NCBI GenBank assembly: GCA_020350725.1
Contig: CP070719.1
Location: 1,891,882 to 1,932,108, forward strand
Length of the DNA: 40,227 nt
Direction: 5' to 3'
Source of the DNA: a bacterium
GTDB lineage: Bacteria; BMS3Abin14
Numbering within the stretch: the first letter of the stretch is position 1; every line of letters begins with the position of its first letter. The notes beneath the pieces were generated by a model. The model made no database searches. It had not been told where the DNA came from and was given only the letters and a program-made list of their open reading frames with translations. Shown here one piece after another: positions 16,340 through 26,169 of the stretch. A program made the position numbers and the translations under genes.

Positions 16340-16360
16340 TGGACATAGGGAGATTCCTGC

Positions 16361-18052
<1,692 letters not shown>

Positions 18053-18405
18053 CGGGACCATCCAGACGAAGGAGTAAGACGAAGACGAAGGGAACATGGA
18101 GAATGGAGAATAGAGAATAAAGAATGGAGAATAGAGAAATCAGTGGCAAGTAACAAGTGGGAGGGGAAAAGCCTGGAGGAACGACTGAGCGAGGTTACGA
18201 CTTGTCGACAATGCCGGTGATCCGGCTCTTCGTTGAATCGATCAGTCGATAAGCCGTAAACTATAGCGATTCAGCCATCCGTTCTCAGTGCCCGGAATCC
18301 GGGCTGTAAACTGGAAGCTGTGAACTGCAAACTGTAAACTTGAAACTCCCGTTTCCGAATCACGGCCTTCCCGCTGAATCCTGACTACTGACTACTGAAT
18401 ACTGA
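18053..18405. repeat. Convergent intergenic spacer filled with degenerate repeat words
   Basis: About 350 bases between the ends of glnS and gltX with no gene. Three word families are packed here: GGAGAATGGAGAATAGAGAATAAAG (18095-18140), GTAAACTGG...GTGAACTGCAAACTGTAAAC (18305-18345) and CTGACTACTGACTACTGAATACTGATTACC (18380-18415). The last reappears, inverted, on the other side of gltX. No T-tailed terminator is seen. Confidence 0.6.
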
Positions 18406-19815
18406 TTACCGATTACGAATCCACTCTAGCGCTTTTTCAATCCTTTCAAGAGTGGATTCCTTGCCCAGCACCTCCATCACCTCGAAGAGCCCCGGGCTGT
18501 CCTTTCGGTAGGTCAGGGCGACGCGGAGGGGCTGGGCGAGGATTTTCAGTTTGATCCCTTCGTCCTCCAGGAAGGCCCTCAGGGCCCCGTGGAGGGCCTC
18601 CTGAGAGAAATCATCCTGGGAGGCAAGGAGACCCCTTGCCCTCTCCAGAAGTGGCTCCGCATCGGCCGTGAGGAACTTTTCAGCCGCTTCCTGGTCGTAC
18701 TCGAGATCTCGAAAGTAGAACTCCGCCTTCTCGGCCATCTCCACCAGAGTGAGGGACCTCTCCCGCAGGGAAACGACGACTTCGGCCAGCCAGTTCCGAT
18801 CCGGCTCTTCCTCGATCACGCCTCTCTCCTTCAGGAACGGGAGCAGGCGCTCCGCGATCTCCTCGGCCGGGAGCAGCTTCATCCACTGGCCGTTCAGCCA
18901 CTCCAGCTTGTCGTGGTCAAAAACCGATGGCGACTTCCTCTGGTCGTCGAGGGACCATTTTTCGAGAATCTCCTCCATTGTGAAGATCTCCTGGTCCTCG
19001 TGGGACCATCCCAGTCGGATGAGGTAGTTGACCAGGGCTTCCCACAGGTATCCCATGTCCCGAAACTCTGATACAGAGGCGGCTCCGTGACGCTTGCTGA
19101 GCTTTTCCCTGTCCGGCCCCAGGATGAGGGCCATGTGGGCGAAGCGCGGAACCTGGAAACCGAGGGCCTCGTAGAGCTGGATCTGCCTCGGTGTGTTGGA
19201 GAGATGGTCCTCTCCCCGGATGACGTGGGAGATGCCCATGAGGGCGTCGTCCACAACCACCGTGAGATTGTAGGTCGGGCTGCCGTCCGACCTCCTGACG
19301 ATGAGATCGTCCATCTGGGTCTCATCGAAGATCACGGTTCCCCGTATCATGTCGTCCACCAGGACCTGGCCTGTCTGGGGAGCCCTGAAGCGGATCGTGA
19401 ACGGGCCTTCTCTCTCCCCTTCCCTCAGGTTGCGGCACTTCCCATCGTACTTGGTGGGCCGTCCCTTGAGGAGGGCCTCCTTGCGCCTGACCTCGAGTTC
19501 TTCGGGGGTGCAGTAGCACCGGTACGCCTTGCCGGCGGCGAGGAGACGGTCGATGCTCTCGTTGTAAAGATCGAATCGCTCCGTCTGGCGAAACGGACCC
19601 TCGTCATAGTCCAGGTGCATCCACTGGAGTCCGTCCAGGATCCAGCCGACGGCCTCGTCGGTGGACCGCTCCAGATCGGTATCCTCGATCCTGAGGATGA
19701 CCTTGCCCCCGTGCTGGCGGGCGAAGATCCAGTTGTAAAGGGCGGTCCGGACTCCGCCGATGTGCAGGTATCCGGTGGGTGAGGGGGCAAAGCGAACGCG
19801 TACGGAATGGGGCAT
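18406..19815 (-). CDS. gltX: Glutamyl-tRNA synthetase
   Basis: A 469-residue class I synthetase of standard bacterial GluRS length. RFAPSPTGYLHIGGVRTALYNW carries the HIGH-type motif (HIGG) at the N-terminus. CYCTPEELEVRR lies in the zinc/acceptor region, GEDHLSNTPRQIQLYEALG follows, and KLSKRHGA is the KMSKS motif near residue 250. The helical anticodon-binding domain fills the C-terminus. Because glnS is present next door, this enzyme need only make Glu-tRNA-Glu. It converges with glnS and is bracketed on both sides by spacer repeats. The ATG at 19815 starts directly with the conserved VRVRFAPSPTG strand. Confidence 0.96.
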   Translation of the reverse strand: MPHSVRVRFAPSPTGYLHIGGVRTALYNWIFARQHGGKVILRIEDTDLERSTDEAVGWILDGLQWMHLDYDEGPFRQTERFDLYNESIDRLLAAGKAYRCYCTPEELEVRRKEALLKGRPTKYDGKCRNLREGEREGPFTIRFRAPQTGQVLVDDMIRGTVIFDETQMDDLIVRRSDGSPTYNLTVVVDDALMGISHVIRGEDHLSNTPRQIQLYEALGFQVPRFAHMALILGPDREKLSKRHGAASVSEFRDMGYLWEALVNYLIRLGWSHEDQEIFTMEEILEKWSLDDQRKSPSVFDHDKLEWLNGQWMKLLPAEEIAERLLPFLKERGVIEEEPDRNWLAEVVVSLRERSLTLVEMAEKAEFYFRDLEYDQEAAEKFLTADAEPLLERARGLLASQDDFSQEALHGALRAFLEDEGIKLKILAQPLRVALTYRKDSPGLFEVMEVLGKESTLERIEKALEWIRNR

Positions 19816-19994
19816 TTTTTATCCTTTGCAAGCATTCTGTATTCTGTAGTCAGGATTCGGCGGGAAACTCGCCATTGCCTCCCGTTGTCTGTTGGGCAAA
19901 AACAGAAGGCTTGTAATCGATCTTCGAGGTTAGGCCCCGATCGGAAAACTTTATCCTGATCCTGAATCCTGAATACAGACTACTCGTATTCTCT
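19816..19994. repeat. Spacer repeat upstream of gltX
   Basis: ATTCTGTATTCTGTAGTCAGGATTCGG (19835-19860) and GATCCTGAATCCTGAATACAGACTACTCG (19955-19987) are opposite-strand versions of one another. Both match the CTGACTACTGAATACTG words at 18380-18415. No coding potential is seen. Confidence 0.55.
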
Positions 19995-20825
19995 TCACTT
20001 ATGAACCACTAATCCCGCATACCCCACCACGTGGTCGAAATCGCCGCTGGTCTCGCCTGAAGTGGTGTATCGGATGAGCCTTGCCCCGGCAGCGCCCATG
20101 GCCTTCGCCGCAAACAGCATGACGGCAGTGGGGATGACGCCGCACATGGAGATCCGCCGCGCGTGGACCGTGTCGAGGAGCCCCTCGGGGTCAAGGTCGA
20201 GGATCCTCTCGATCGCCAGGGTGTCTTTAACCTTGGCCGATTGCTGGCTCTCGTAATGGGTCATGTCGGAACTGGCCACTATCAGGATATCGTCTCCCGA
20301 CTCCCGGATGACGCCGGCCAGCCCCTCGCCTAATCGCGAGCAGGTCCTCTCATCCAGCATGGCCAGCGTGATGGGGACAAAGGCGAACTCGCTTCCCCTG
20401 CGATAGTAGAGGAAGGGGAGCTGTACCTCGATGGAGTGCTCCCTCATATGGGCCGACCGATCCGGTTCGGCGGGGCCGATGCTGTCGATGATCCGGGACG
20501 CTAGCCCTTCGTCAATGGGTACATCCCCGAACGGCATCTGCCAGGAGCCGGTGGGGTAAACCGACACAGCCGAACCCAGACCGGTGTGGTTCGGGCCCAG
20601 GACGATAACCCGGCCCGGCACGGTGAAGTGGGACGCAGTCTCTCCCGCCACCGCCCCGGAATAAATATATCCGGCGTGGGGCATAACGGCGCCGATCACT
20701 CCGGCCGGCGGGGCGGCGTCGAACAGATAGGAACCGACCTGTTCCTCGAGCTTGTTCGGGTTGGCGGGATAGAACTGGCCGGCTACGGCCGGACTCCTTA
20801 TCTTTTCCTTCGTTACCGTATCCAT
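19995..20825 (-). CDS. MEMO1-family protein (AmmeMemoRadiSam system protein B)
   Basis: A 276-residue MEMO1-like protein. Conserved histidine blocks MPHAGYIYSG (His50), GPNHTG (His80) and MREHSIEVQLPFLYY are present, with ASSDMTHYE and the cysteine block SMCGVIPTAVM further on. In eukaryotes MEMO1 binds copper or iron. In prokaryotes the gene often accompanies an AMMECR1-domain gene and a radical SAM gene, with no settled function. Neither partner is in this window. The ATG at 20825 matches the start of homology (RSPAVAGQFYP); longer versions would overlap the preceding gene. It starts five bases after the oxidoreductase stop, so it is probably co-transcribed with it and with purMN. Confidence 0.88.
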   Translation of the reverse strand: MDTVTKEKIRSPAVAGQFYPANPNKLEEQVGSYLFDAAPPAGVIGAVMPHAGYIYSGAVAGETASHFTVPGRVIVLGPNHTGLGSAVSVYPTGSWQMPFGDVPIDEGLASRIIDSIGPAEPDRSAHMREHSIEVQLPFLYYRRGSEFAFVPITLAMLDERTCSRLGEGLAGVIRESGDDILIVASSDMTHYESQQSAKVKDTLAIERILDLDPEGLLDTVHARRISMCGVIPTAVMLFAAKAMGAAGARLIRYTTSGETSGDFDHVVGYAGLVVHK

Positions 20826-20830
20826 GCCCT

Positions 20831-22282
20831 CTATTTTCCTTTCCCCAGGACCTTGGTCAGAGACCCGGCGGCGGCCAGGGCAGACAATGTTTCCCCCTCG
20901 ATGCCCAGTTCCTGCGGCGGAGTGGAAAGTACTGCTATCCGGTGTCGATTGGAGGTCCTGACCCTGCTTCTGCCGATGAGGGCGGGAATCCACGACAGGG
21001 CCCCCCCGGGCATTGGCCTTGGCAACGCTTCGCCGATCTCGCCGCGAAGATCGCTGGTGATGAAGTCCATACCATCACTGAGAAAAGGTATCACACTTTC
21101 GAGAGCATCGACGACATCGGCCTGGATCCGGGAGATACTTTCGGCCGTCAGGCCCTTCAGCGCCCGCCCGTGGACAAGACCGGTGACCGTCGCGGCTCTC
21201 TTGCCCCCCGGGGCCATCCGGGACCCTGAGGGGCTGAGGGCGATATAGAGAGCCCTGAGACCCAGTGGACCTCCCGAATCCTCCCTGAGGAAAAACAGGT
21301 TGTCCTCCATGCCGACGGGGATCGCGCTTTCATCAAGGCCGAGGTAAAAGCGGACCGGGAAGAAGGACGAGCGATGGTCTGCCGGCTTCCCCTTACCGTC
21401 GATGCCCTGTATCCGGGAGGCGATGTCACAGGTGGTGGAAAGGCTGCGAGTCCCTATCCTCATTCCCCCTTCCCCGACGACCGCCAGCCCTTCGCCGCCT
21501 CGGGCCTCCACGGCTGTCACCCGCAAACCGTCCTTCAACTCACCTCCGAACTCGGTAAAACGGATCTTCATGAGATCGGACAGGGAAGAGGTCCCCGTCG
21601 GTTCCTGGAACGTCCCCCGGCGGGCGATGCTGTGTATGAGGGCGAGGGACAGGGGGTCCGGCCTCCCATCAACCGGATAGGAGCCGAGGAAATGATGCTG
21701 GACAGCTGCGAAACCCGCGACCGAAAGGGGATCATCCCCTGTTCCGGCGAGGCTTTTTGAGATGCCCCGGGTCTCGCGCATGCCCCTGACGACGTTGGAG
21801 AACGTGGAGAGACTCTGCCACGTCCTCTCCAGAGAGGGAAGGTCCCTGTAGTTCTCGTACCAGAGTTCCGAAAGGGGGTCGAGTCCCTCGTAGAGGTTTT
21901 TGAAGGAATCGGCGCTCCGCGGAAACTCCCGCTGGAGCTCCTCGAGAAGCCTGTTTCTCTTCGGAAAGACGCTCAACCGGTGTCGGGGAAGGACCACCTG
22001 GTAACTGACGGGATTGGGCGGGTAGGATTTTCTGACGAGCATCCTGCCGATGCCGATCTCATCCAGAAATTTCCGCAGGAGCCCCATTCCGTCCAGACCG
22101 AAAAGGGGTGTGGGGCGTTTTCTGAAGGTATATCCTTCAGAAAGACCATTTCGGGGCGTGGTTCCGTTTTCGCCACCCTGGTGCACGATGAGGACGCTGT
22201 GGCCTCTCTTGGCCATCAGGGTGCCGAGGGCTAACTGGGGAAAGCGGGCGCCGATCAGCGTGAGGTCGTAGTCCTGGGCCAT
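20831..22282 (-). CDS. FAD-dependent oxidoreductase-like (phytoene desaturase/amine-oxidase fold) with degraded Rossmann motif
   Basis: A 483-residue protein with the overall layout of NAD(P)/FAD-dependent oxidoreductases of the carotenoid desaturase/amine oxidase type. An N-terminal beta-alpha-beta (YDLTLIGARFPQLALGTLMAKRGHSVLIV), a middle substrate region, and a segment resembling the second FAD-site block (LKIRFTEFGGELKDGLRVTAVEARGG type) are visible. The dinucleotide motif normally reads GxGxxG. Here it is GARFPQ, so two of three glycines are absent, and the C-terminal FAD-contact block is also unclear. It may bind cofactor in an altered way or not at all. It lies between purN and the MEMO1-like gene on the same strand with short gaps. 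Specific function unknown. Confidence 0.65.
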   Translation of the reverse strand: MAQDYDLTLIGARFPQLALGTLMAKRGHSVLIVHQGGENGTTPRNGLSEGYTFRKRPTPLFGLDGMGLLRKFLDEIGIGRMLVRKSYPPNPVSYQVVLPRHRLSVFPKRNRLLEELQREFPRSADSFKNLYEGLDPLSELWYENYRDLPSLERTWQSLSTFSNVVRGMRETRGISKSLAGTGDDPLSVAGFAAVQHHFLGSYPVDGRPDPLSLALIHSIARRGTFQEPTGTSSLSDLMKIRFTEFGGELKDGLRVTAVEARGGEGLAVVGEGGMRIGTRSLSTTCDIASRIQGIDGKGKPADHRSSFFPVRFYLGLDESAIPVGMEDNLFFLREDSGGPLGLRALYIALSPSGSRMAPGGKRAATVTGLVHGRALKGLTAESISRIQADVVDALESVIPFLSDGMDFITSDLRGEIGEALPRPMPGGALSWIPALIGRSRVRTSNRHRIAVLSTPPQELGIEGETLSALAAAGSLTKVLGKGK

Positions 22283-22311
22283 ATCCTGTCAGCGGTCCTG
22301 TACCGGGGCTT

Positions 22312-22929
22312 TCAGCGTTTCACAGGGTCCTGAATTCTCACTTTTCGCCCCGCTATTTTAAGCCTTCCCTCCGACCAAAGGCGCAGGGATTCGGGATAGA
22401 TCCGGTGTTCCTCCTTGAGGATGCGGGCAGCCAGAGTCTCCTCGTTGTCGTCCGGGAGGACCGGCACCACCGCCTGGAGGATAATAGGCCCGGTGTCTGT
22501 CCCCTCATCCACGAAGTGGGTCGTACATCCTGTGAAACGGACACCGTAGTCGAAGGCCTGTTTCTGCCCGTGGGTTCCGGGGAAGGACGGCAGCAGTGCC
22601 GGGTGGATGTTGATGATCCTGTGGTGGTAGTGGTTCACGAAAAGGGGTGTCAGGACCCTCATAAAACCGGCCAGGACGACCAGCTCGACGCCGCAGCCGT
22701 CGATGATCTCGATGAGCCTCCTCTCGAAGTCCTCCCTCGTGGAAAAGTCCGAGTGTTTGACCACTACCGCTGGAATGTTGTGGTTCTCGGCTCTGGTGAG
22801 CCCGTAGACGCCTTCCTTGTTGCTGATTACGACCGCTATCTCCAGGTTGAGACGGCCCCCGTCAACGGAATCGATGATCGATTGCAGGTTGCTTCCCCCC
22901 CCTGATATGAGCACCGCGATCTTCTTCAT
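22312..22929 (-). CDS. purN: Phosphoribosylglycinamide formyltransferase
   Basis: A 205-residue folate-dependent GAR transformylase of purine synthesis, which adds the formyl group from 10-formyl-THF to glycinamide ribonucleotide. The phosphate loop ISGGGSNLQSIID, the core LAGFMRVLTPLFV, the catalytic NIHPALLPSFPGTHG (Asn and His), and THFVDEGTDTGPII with the catalytic Asp are all present. GGGGAGAAAAGC precedes the ATG. It follows purM on the same strand, as in many bacteria, with an unusually long repeat-containing gap. Confidence 0.95.
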   Translation of the reverse strand: MKKIAVLISGGGSNLQSIIDSVDGGRLNLEIAVVISNKEGVYGLTRAENHNIPAVVVKHSDFSTREDFERRLIEIIDGCGVELVVLAGFMRVLTPLFVNHYHHRIINIHPALLPSFPGTHGQKQAFDYGVRFTGCTTHFVDEGTDTGPIILQAVVPVLPDDNEETLAARILKEEHRIYPESLRLWSEGRLKIAGRKVRIQDPVKR

Positions 22930-23124
22930 GCTTTTCTCCCCGGTAAATTACAATCCAAAATCAAAAATCCAAAACGGAAGATTCGATTTTTCCCCTCTGG
23001 TTCCCTGTGACATCACGGGGATCTCCCTGTCCTCCGTGGTCAATGCCTTTCCGATGAATTCCGCCACTCTTTTCCTCGCGAACCTTCAGGCCTCAAACGT
23101 CAGGCTTCAAAGTCCGACAGCGCC
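22930..23124. repeat. Spacer repeat between purM and purN
   Basis: It contains CAATCCAAAATCAAAAATCC (22950 onward), a word shared with 30005-30035. It also has CTGTCCTCCGTGGTCAATGCC (about 23029-23048), resembling bases 38-58 of the window, and the doublet CTTCAGGCCTCAAACGTCAGG / CTTCAAAG (23082-23113). No gene is seen. This insertion-like spacer separates genes that are normally close. Confidence 0.55.
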
Positions 23125-24162
23125 CTACTTCAGGATGACGCCGGCATCTCTTTCCTCCCTGTTTTTGATATCACCGATCCTGAATACGGTCTCCCCGGCC
23201 TCCGAAAGGGCGTCGGTGATGGCGTCCGACTGGTGCGCGGGGACGATGAGAAGGAACCCGACACCCATGTTGAAGGTCCGGTACATCTCGTCCTCGGGTA
23301 CGTTGCCCAGCCCGGCGATGAGGTGGAAGATGGGACGGACGGGCCACGAGGACCTGTCGAGGACTGCCGTGAGGTGTTCGGGGACAACACGGGGGACGTT
23401 TCCCGCGTAACCACCTCCGGTGATGTGGACCATGCCCCTGACGTCGAACCTGTCCAGGAGTGGAAGGACGGTCGGCCCGTAATTGCGGTGGGGCTCGAGG
23501 AGTTCGTCCCCGAGGGGCCTTCCCAGATCCGGGTGGCTCCGATCCAGGGACAGGGCGGCATCCTCCAGGAGGACCTTCCTGGCCAGGGAGTACCCGTTGG
23601 TGTGCAGCCCGGAGGATCGCAGACCGAGGACAACGTCGCCGCTTTCGATCCGGTCGCCGGTCACGATCCGGTCCCTGCTCACCACACCGACGATGGTGCC
23701 GGCAAGGTCGTACTCCCCCTCCCTGTAGAAGCCTGGCATCTCGGCCGTCTCGCCTCCGAGGAGGGAGCACTTCGCGGCGCGGCAGGCTTCGGCGATTCCC
23801 CCGACGACCTCCTCGACGATCCCCGGCTCCAGGCGGCCGGTCGCCAGGTAATCCAGAAAGAAAAGGGGACGCGCGCCCTGGACGAGGATGTCGTTGACGC
23901 AGTGGTTGACGAGGTCGATTCCCACCGTACCGTGGCGTTTCATGGCGAAGGCGATTTTGAGCTTCGTGCCCACGCCGTCGATACTGGACACCAGGACAGG
24001 GCTGGCGGGGAGATTCTCAGCCGCGAAGAGGCCGCCGAATCCCCCGATCCCGCCGAGAACGGAGGATCCGTGGGTGGATCTGACGGCGGAGGAGATCCTT
24101 TTCTTGGCCTCATCGGCGGCTGCGATGTCGACTCCGGCGTCGGAATATCGGGTCTTTCTCAT
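23125..24162 (-). CDS. purM: Phosphoribosylformylglycinamidine cyclo-ligase
   Basis: A 345-residue AIR synthetase (fifth step of purine synthesis, ATP-dependent ring closure of FGAM). Family motifs are in order: VSSIDGVGTKLKIAF, NHCVNDILVQGARPLFFLDY, LLGGETAEMPGFYREGEYDLAGTIVG, LRSSGLHTNGYSLAR, and HITGGGYAGNVPRV. Full length. The ATG at 24162 starts the usual short N-terminal TYSDAGVDI segment. It heads the minus-strand unit purM-purN-oxidoreductase-MEMO1. Confidence 0.96.
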   Translation of the reverse strand: MRKTRYSDAGVDIAAADEAKKRISSAVRSTHGSSVLGGIGGFGGLFAAENLPASPVLVSSIDGVGTKLKIAFAMKRHGTVGIDLVNHCVNDILVQGARPLFFLDYLATGRLEPGIVEEVVGGIAEACRAAKCSLLGGETAEMPGFYREGEYDLAGTIVGVVSRDRIVTGDRIESGDVVLGLRSSGLHTNGYSLARKVLLEDAALSLDRSHPDLGRPLGDELLEPHRNYGPTVLPLLDRFDVRGMVHITGGGYAGNVPRVVPEHLTAVLDRSSWPVRPIFHLIAGLGNVPEDEMYRTFNMGVGFLLIVPAHQSDAITDALSEAGETVFRIGDIKNREERDAGVILK

Positions 24163-24264
24163 AGGGCGGAGTTCTGGAGTGGACAGCCGGCATCAAGCAC
24201 GTTGGCAACCGGGCACTCCTAAAGCATTTCAACGGTGAATGAATCGGGTATCGAAGGCGAAAAT

Positions 24265-24284
24265 CAAATTATCCCAAATTATCC
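24265..24284. repeat. Perfect tandem 10-base repeat
   Basis: CAAATTATCC occurs twice head to tail in the divergent purM/cinA-like gap. It could be a paired operator site for either gene or a small slippage product. The rest of this 310-base gap holds only the promoter listed next. Confidence 0.4.
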
Positions 24285-24334
24285 CCGGTGTCAAACAGAT
24301 CGAAGACAGGAGGTGACCGGGTTTCCGCTTCCTT

Positions 24335-24364
24335 TTGCTGAGCAGGATCGATCTGTGCTACTTT
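24335..24364 (+). promoter_or_regulatory. Candidate sigma-70 promoter for the CinA-like gene
   Basis: TTGCTG (24335-24340), an 18-base spacer and TACTTT (24359-24364). It would give a leader of about 100 bases before the gene at 24473. Confidence 0.35.
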
Positions 24365-24472
24365 AGGCGGGAAAAGCGGGAAGGGAGATCCGGTATTGGG
24401 CCCTGGAAAAGGGAAATGAGGATTTTCAGGAAACGGACATCGGAGCATGGAGTTGCGGGAGGTCTATAGGGG

Positions 24473-25183
24473 ATGCCGCCCACGGTAGGTCTGGCGATCA
24501 TAGGAGACGAAGTCCTCCTGGGGGAGGTGGCCGATGAGAACCTGGCCTGGATTGCCGCCGAACTTTTCCGTATCGGAGCCGAACTCCGCTACTGTTGCGT
24601 TCTACCGGACGAGATGAACTTTCTGGTCGAACATCTGAAGTGGATGCGGGGAAGATTCGACTGGGTCATGACCACGGGGGGGATCGGAGCCACCCACGAT
24701 GACCTGACGAGAAGAGCCGTCGGGAAGGTTACGGGAAGGGCGCTTGAGGAGAACGAAGCCGCGGTCCGGCTTCTGGAAGAACGGTTGGGAAAGCCCCTCC
24801 CCCGGAGGATCCGGGAGCTGGCCGTGTTCCCCTCCGGATCGGAGCTTGTCAGCAACCCCGTGACGGCGGCTCCGGGGTTCATTGTGGACAACATGATCAT
24901 TCTGCCTGGCATTCCCGATCTCGTTCGCAAGATGTTCCCCGTCCTTGAGGAGAGGCTCAGCGGCCGGGAGAGGATGTCCAGAAGGGAACTGTTGACCGAA
25001 TGCTACGAATCCCAGATAGCGGAAATGCTGGAGGAAGCACAGGGACTGTTTCCGGATGTGAAGATCGGCTCCTACCCGGAGCTGGGCAAGGACCACTACA
25101 GGGTGCGCCTCGTTCTGAGGAGCGGCAATGAGGAGATTCTGGACACGGCTTTGACCTACCTGAGAAGGAGGCTGGAGAGGTGA
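24473..25183 (+). CDS. CinA N-terminal / MoaB-like molybdopterin-binding domain protein
   Basis: A 236-residue protein with the MoCF (molybdopterin-binding) fold. The opening is VGLAIIGDEVLLGEVADENLAWIA, and TTGGIGATHDDLTRRAV supplies the family's TTGGxGxTxDD loop. APGFIVDNMIILPGIPDLVRKMF is typical of the CinA N-terminal domain. The C-terminal nicotinamide-mononucleotide deamidase domain of full CinA is absent; such short forms are common and are often labelled competence/damage-inducible protein A. GGGAGG lies nine bases before the ATG. Its stop overlaps the start of the next gene by four bases. Function uncertain; a nucleotide-pyrophosphatase role known for related COG1058 proteins is possible. 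Confidence 0.85.
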   Translation: MPPTVGLAIIGDEVLLGEVADENLAWIAAELFRIGAELRYCCVLPDEMNFLVEHLKWMRGRFDWVMTTGGIGATHDDLTRRAVGKVTGRALEENEAAVRLLEERLGKPLPRRIRELAVFPSGSELVSNPVTAAPGFIVDNMIILPGIPDLVRKMFPVLEERLSGRERMSRRELLTECYESQIAEMLEEAQGLFPDVKIGSYPELGKDHYRVRLVLRSGNEEILDTALTYLRRRLER

Positions 25184-26169
25184 CGATCGAGAAAACATCA
25201 CGGAATTTGCATTGCCGGCCGGAGATTCCATCCGTCAAATGGGTGGCGGTCGCTGTTCTCCTGCTGGCTGTGTCCGCGGGTTGCACCGCGACGAAGGGGG
25301 CCTCAAGGGCCGAGGGGGAAGGCTTTGACATGAACAGCGCGGTGAAGAGCAGAGCCGCCCGGCTGGAGGAACTGTCGGACAGCGCAGATATGTTCTCGCC
25401 CGTCCTTCTGGGCCGGGCAAGGGCCCTCCTGGGCGAGATGGAATACTTCAGGTCGGAGCGAAACGCGGCAGAGGTCCGCCGGCTTGACGGTCGGATCTCC
25501 GTCGTTCTGGACAGGCTTCAGAGAGATATCAACGCGGGTGCGGGATCAGGCGGTAAAGGTTCCCGGGTAGATATCCGGCGATTGAGGTCCGAGCTGGCAA
25601 GGGCGACCAAGGAAAGGGATGCCGCCAGGGATGAGCTCGATCTCGTGAACGGGACCCGGAAAATAGAGACCCAGTCTTTCGAGATGAGCATGAAAACCGT
25701 GATCACGGCACGGGATGAGGCCATCAGAGAGGTGGTCAGGGCCCGATCGAGGATACAGGGGATGGCCTCGCAGACCGAGGCGGCCGCAATGTTCGCAGAG
25801 GCCAGGGTCATCGTCGACAGGATGTCCGAAGAAGCATACAACGTGCAGTCCAGAGAGTACCTGAAGCAGGCCCGTGTCTACCTGGCCGATGGGCGTCAGG
25901 AACTCGACGGCGGCAATCCGGGTGGTGCGGCCTATCTTTTCGACCTTATTTCGACCCTTTATCAGAACTTCCAGGGGATGGATCCGAGGAAACTGATCGT
26001 GATCGTCAAGGGCGCTTCCCTGAGGAAAAAGCCCACAATCTCCTCGGAGAGGATCGGCATACTCGGACTGGGCGACGAGGTCCAGGGCCTTCAAAAGGGC
26101 GACGGATGGTTTATGGTTTCGACCGCTTCGCGTCAGAGAGGCTGGATAAATGTGAACCTTGTCCGCTGA
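25180..26169 (+). CDS. Coiled-coil lipoprotein with C-terminal bacterial SH3 domain
   Basis: A 329-residue envelope protein. The hydrophobic signal WVAVAVLLLAVSAGC ends in a lipobox-like SAGC (Cys35). A long charged helical region (about 45-265) includes LRSELARATKERDAARDELDLV, consistent with coiled coil. The C-terminus (about 270-329) is an SH3b domain: VIVKGASLRKKPTISSERIGIL, GDGWFMVS and RGWINVNLV. SH3b domains often bind the cell wall. The GTG start overlaps the preceding stop (GTGA), implying coupled translation. The last 59 bases overlap the end of the convergent diguanylate cyclase gene. A wall-associated structural or division role is inferred only from the architecture. Confidence 0.8.
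   Translation: MTIEKTSRNLHCRPEIPSVKWVAVAVLLLAVSAGCTATKGASRAEGEGFDMNSAVKSRAARLEELSDSADMFSPVLLGRARALLGEMEYFRSERNAAEVRRLDGRISVVLDRLQRDINAGAGSGGKGSRVDIRRLRSELARATKERDAARDELDLVNGTRKIETQSFEMSMKTVITARDEAIREVVRARSRIQGMASQTEAAAMFAEARVIVDRMSEEAYNVQSREYLKQARVYLADGRQELDGGNPGGAAYLFDLISTLYQNFQGMDPRKLIVIVKGASLRKKPTISSERIGILGLGDEVQGLQKGDGWFMVSTASRQRGWINVNLVR

Noticed and set aside
18053-18405. CRISPR array
   Set aside because: The repeats are short, degenerate and without fixed spacers of equal length, and no cas gene is present.
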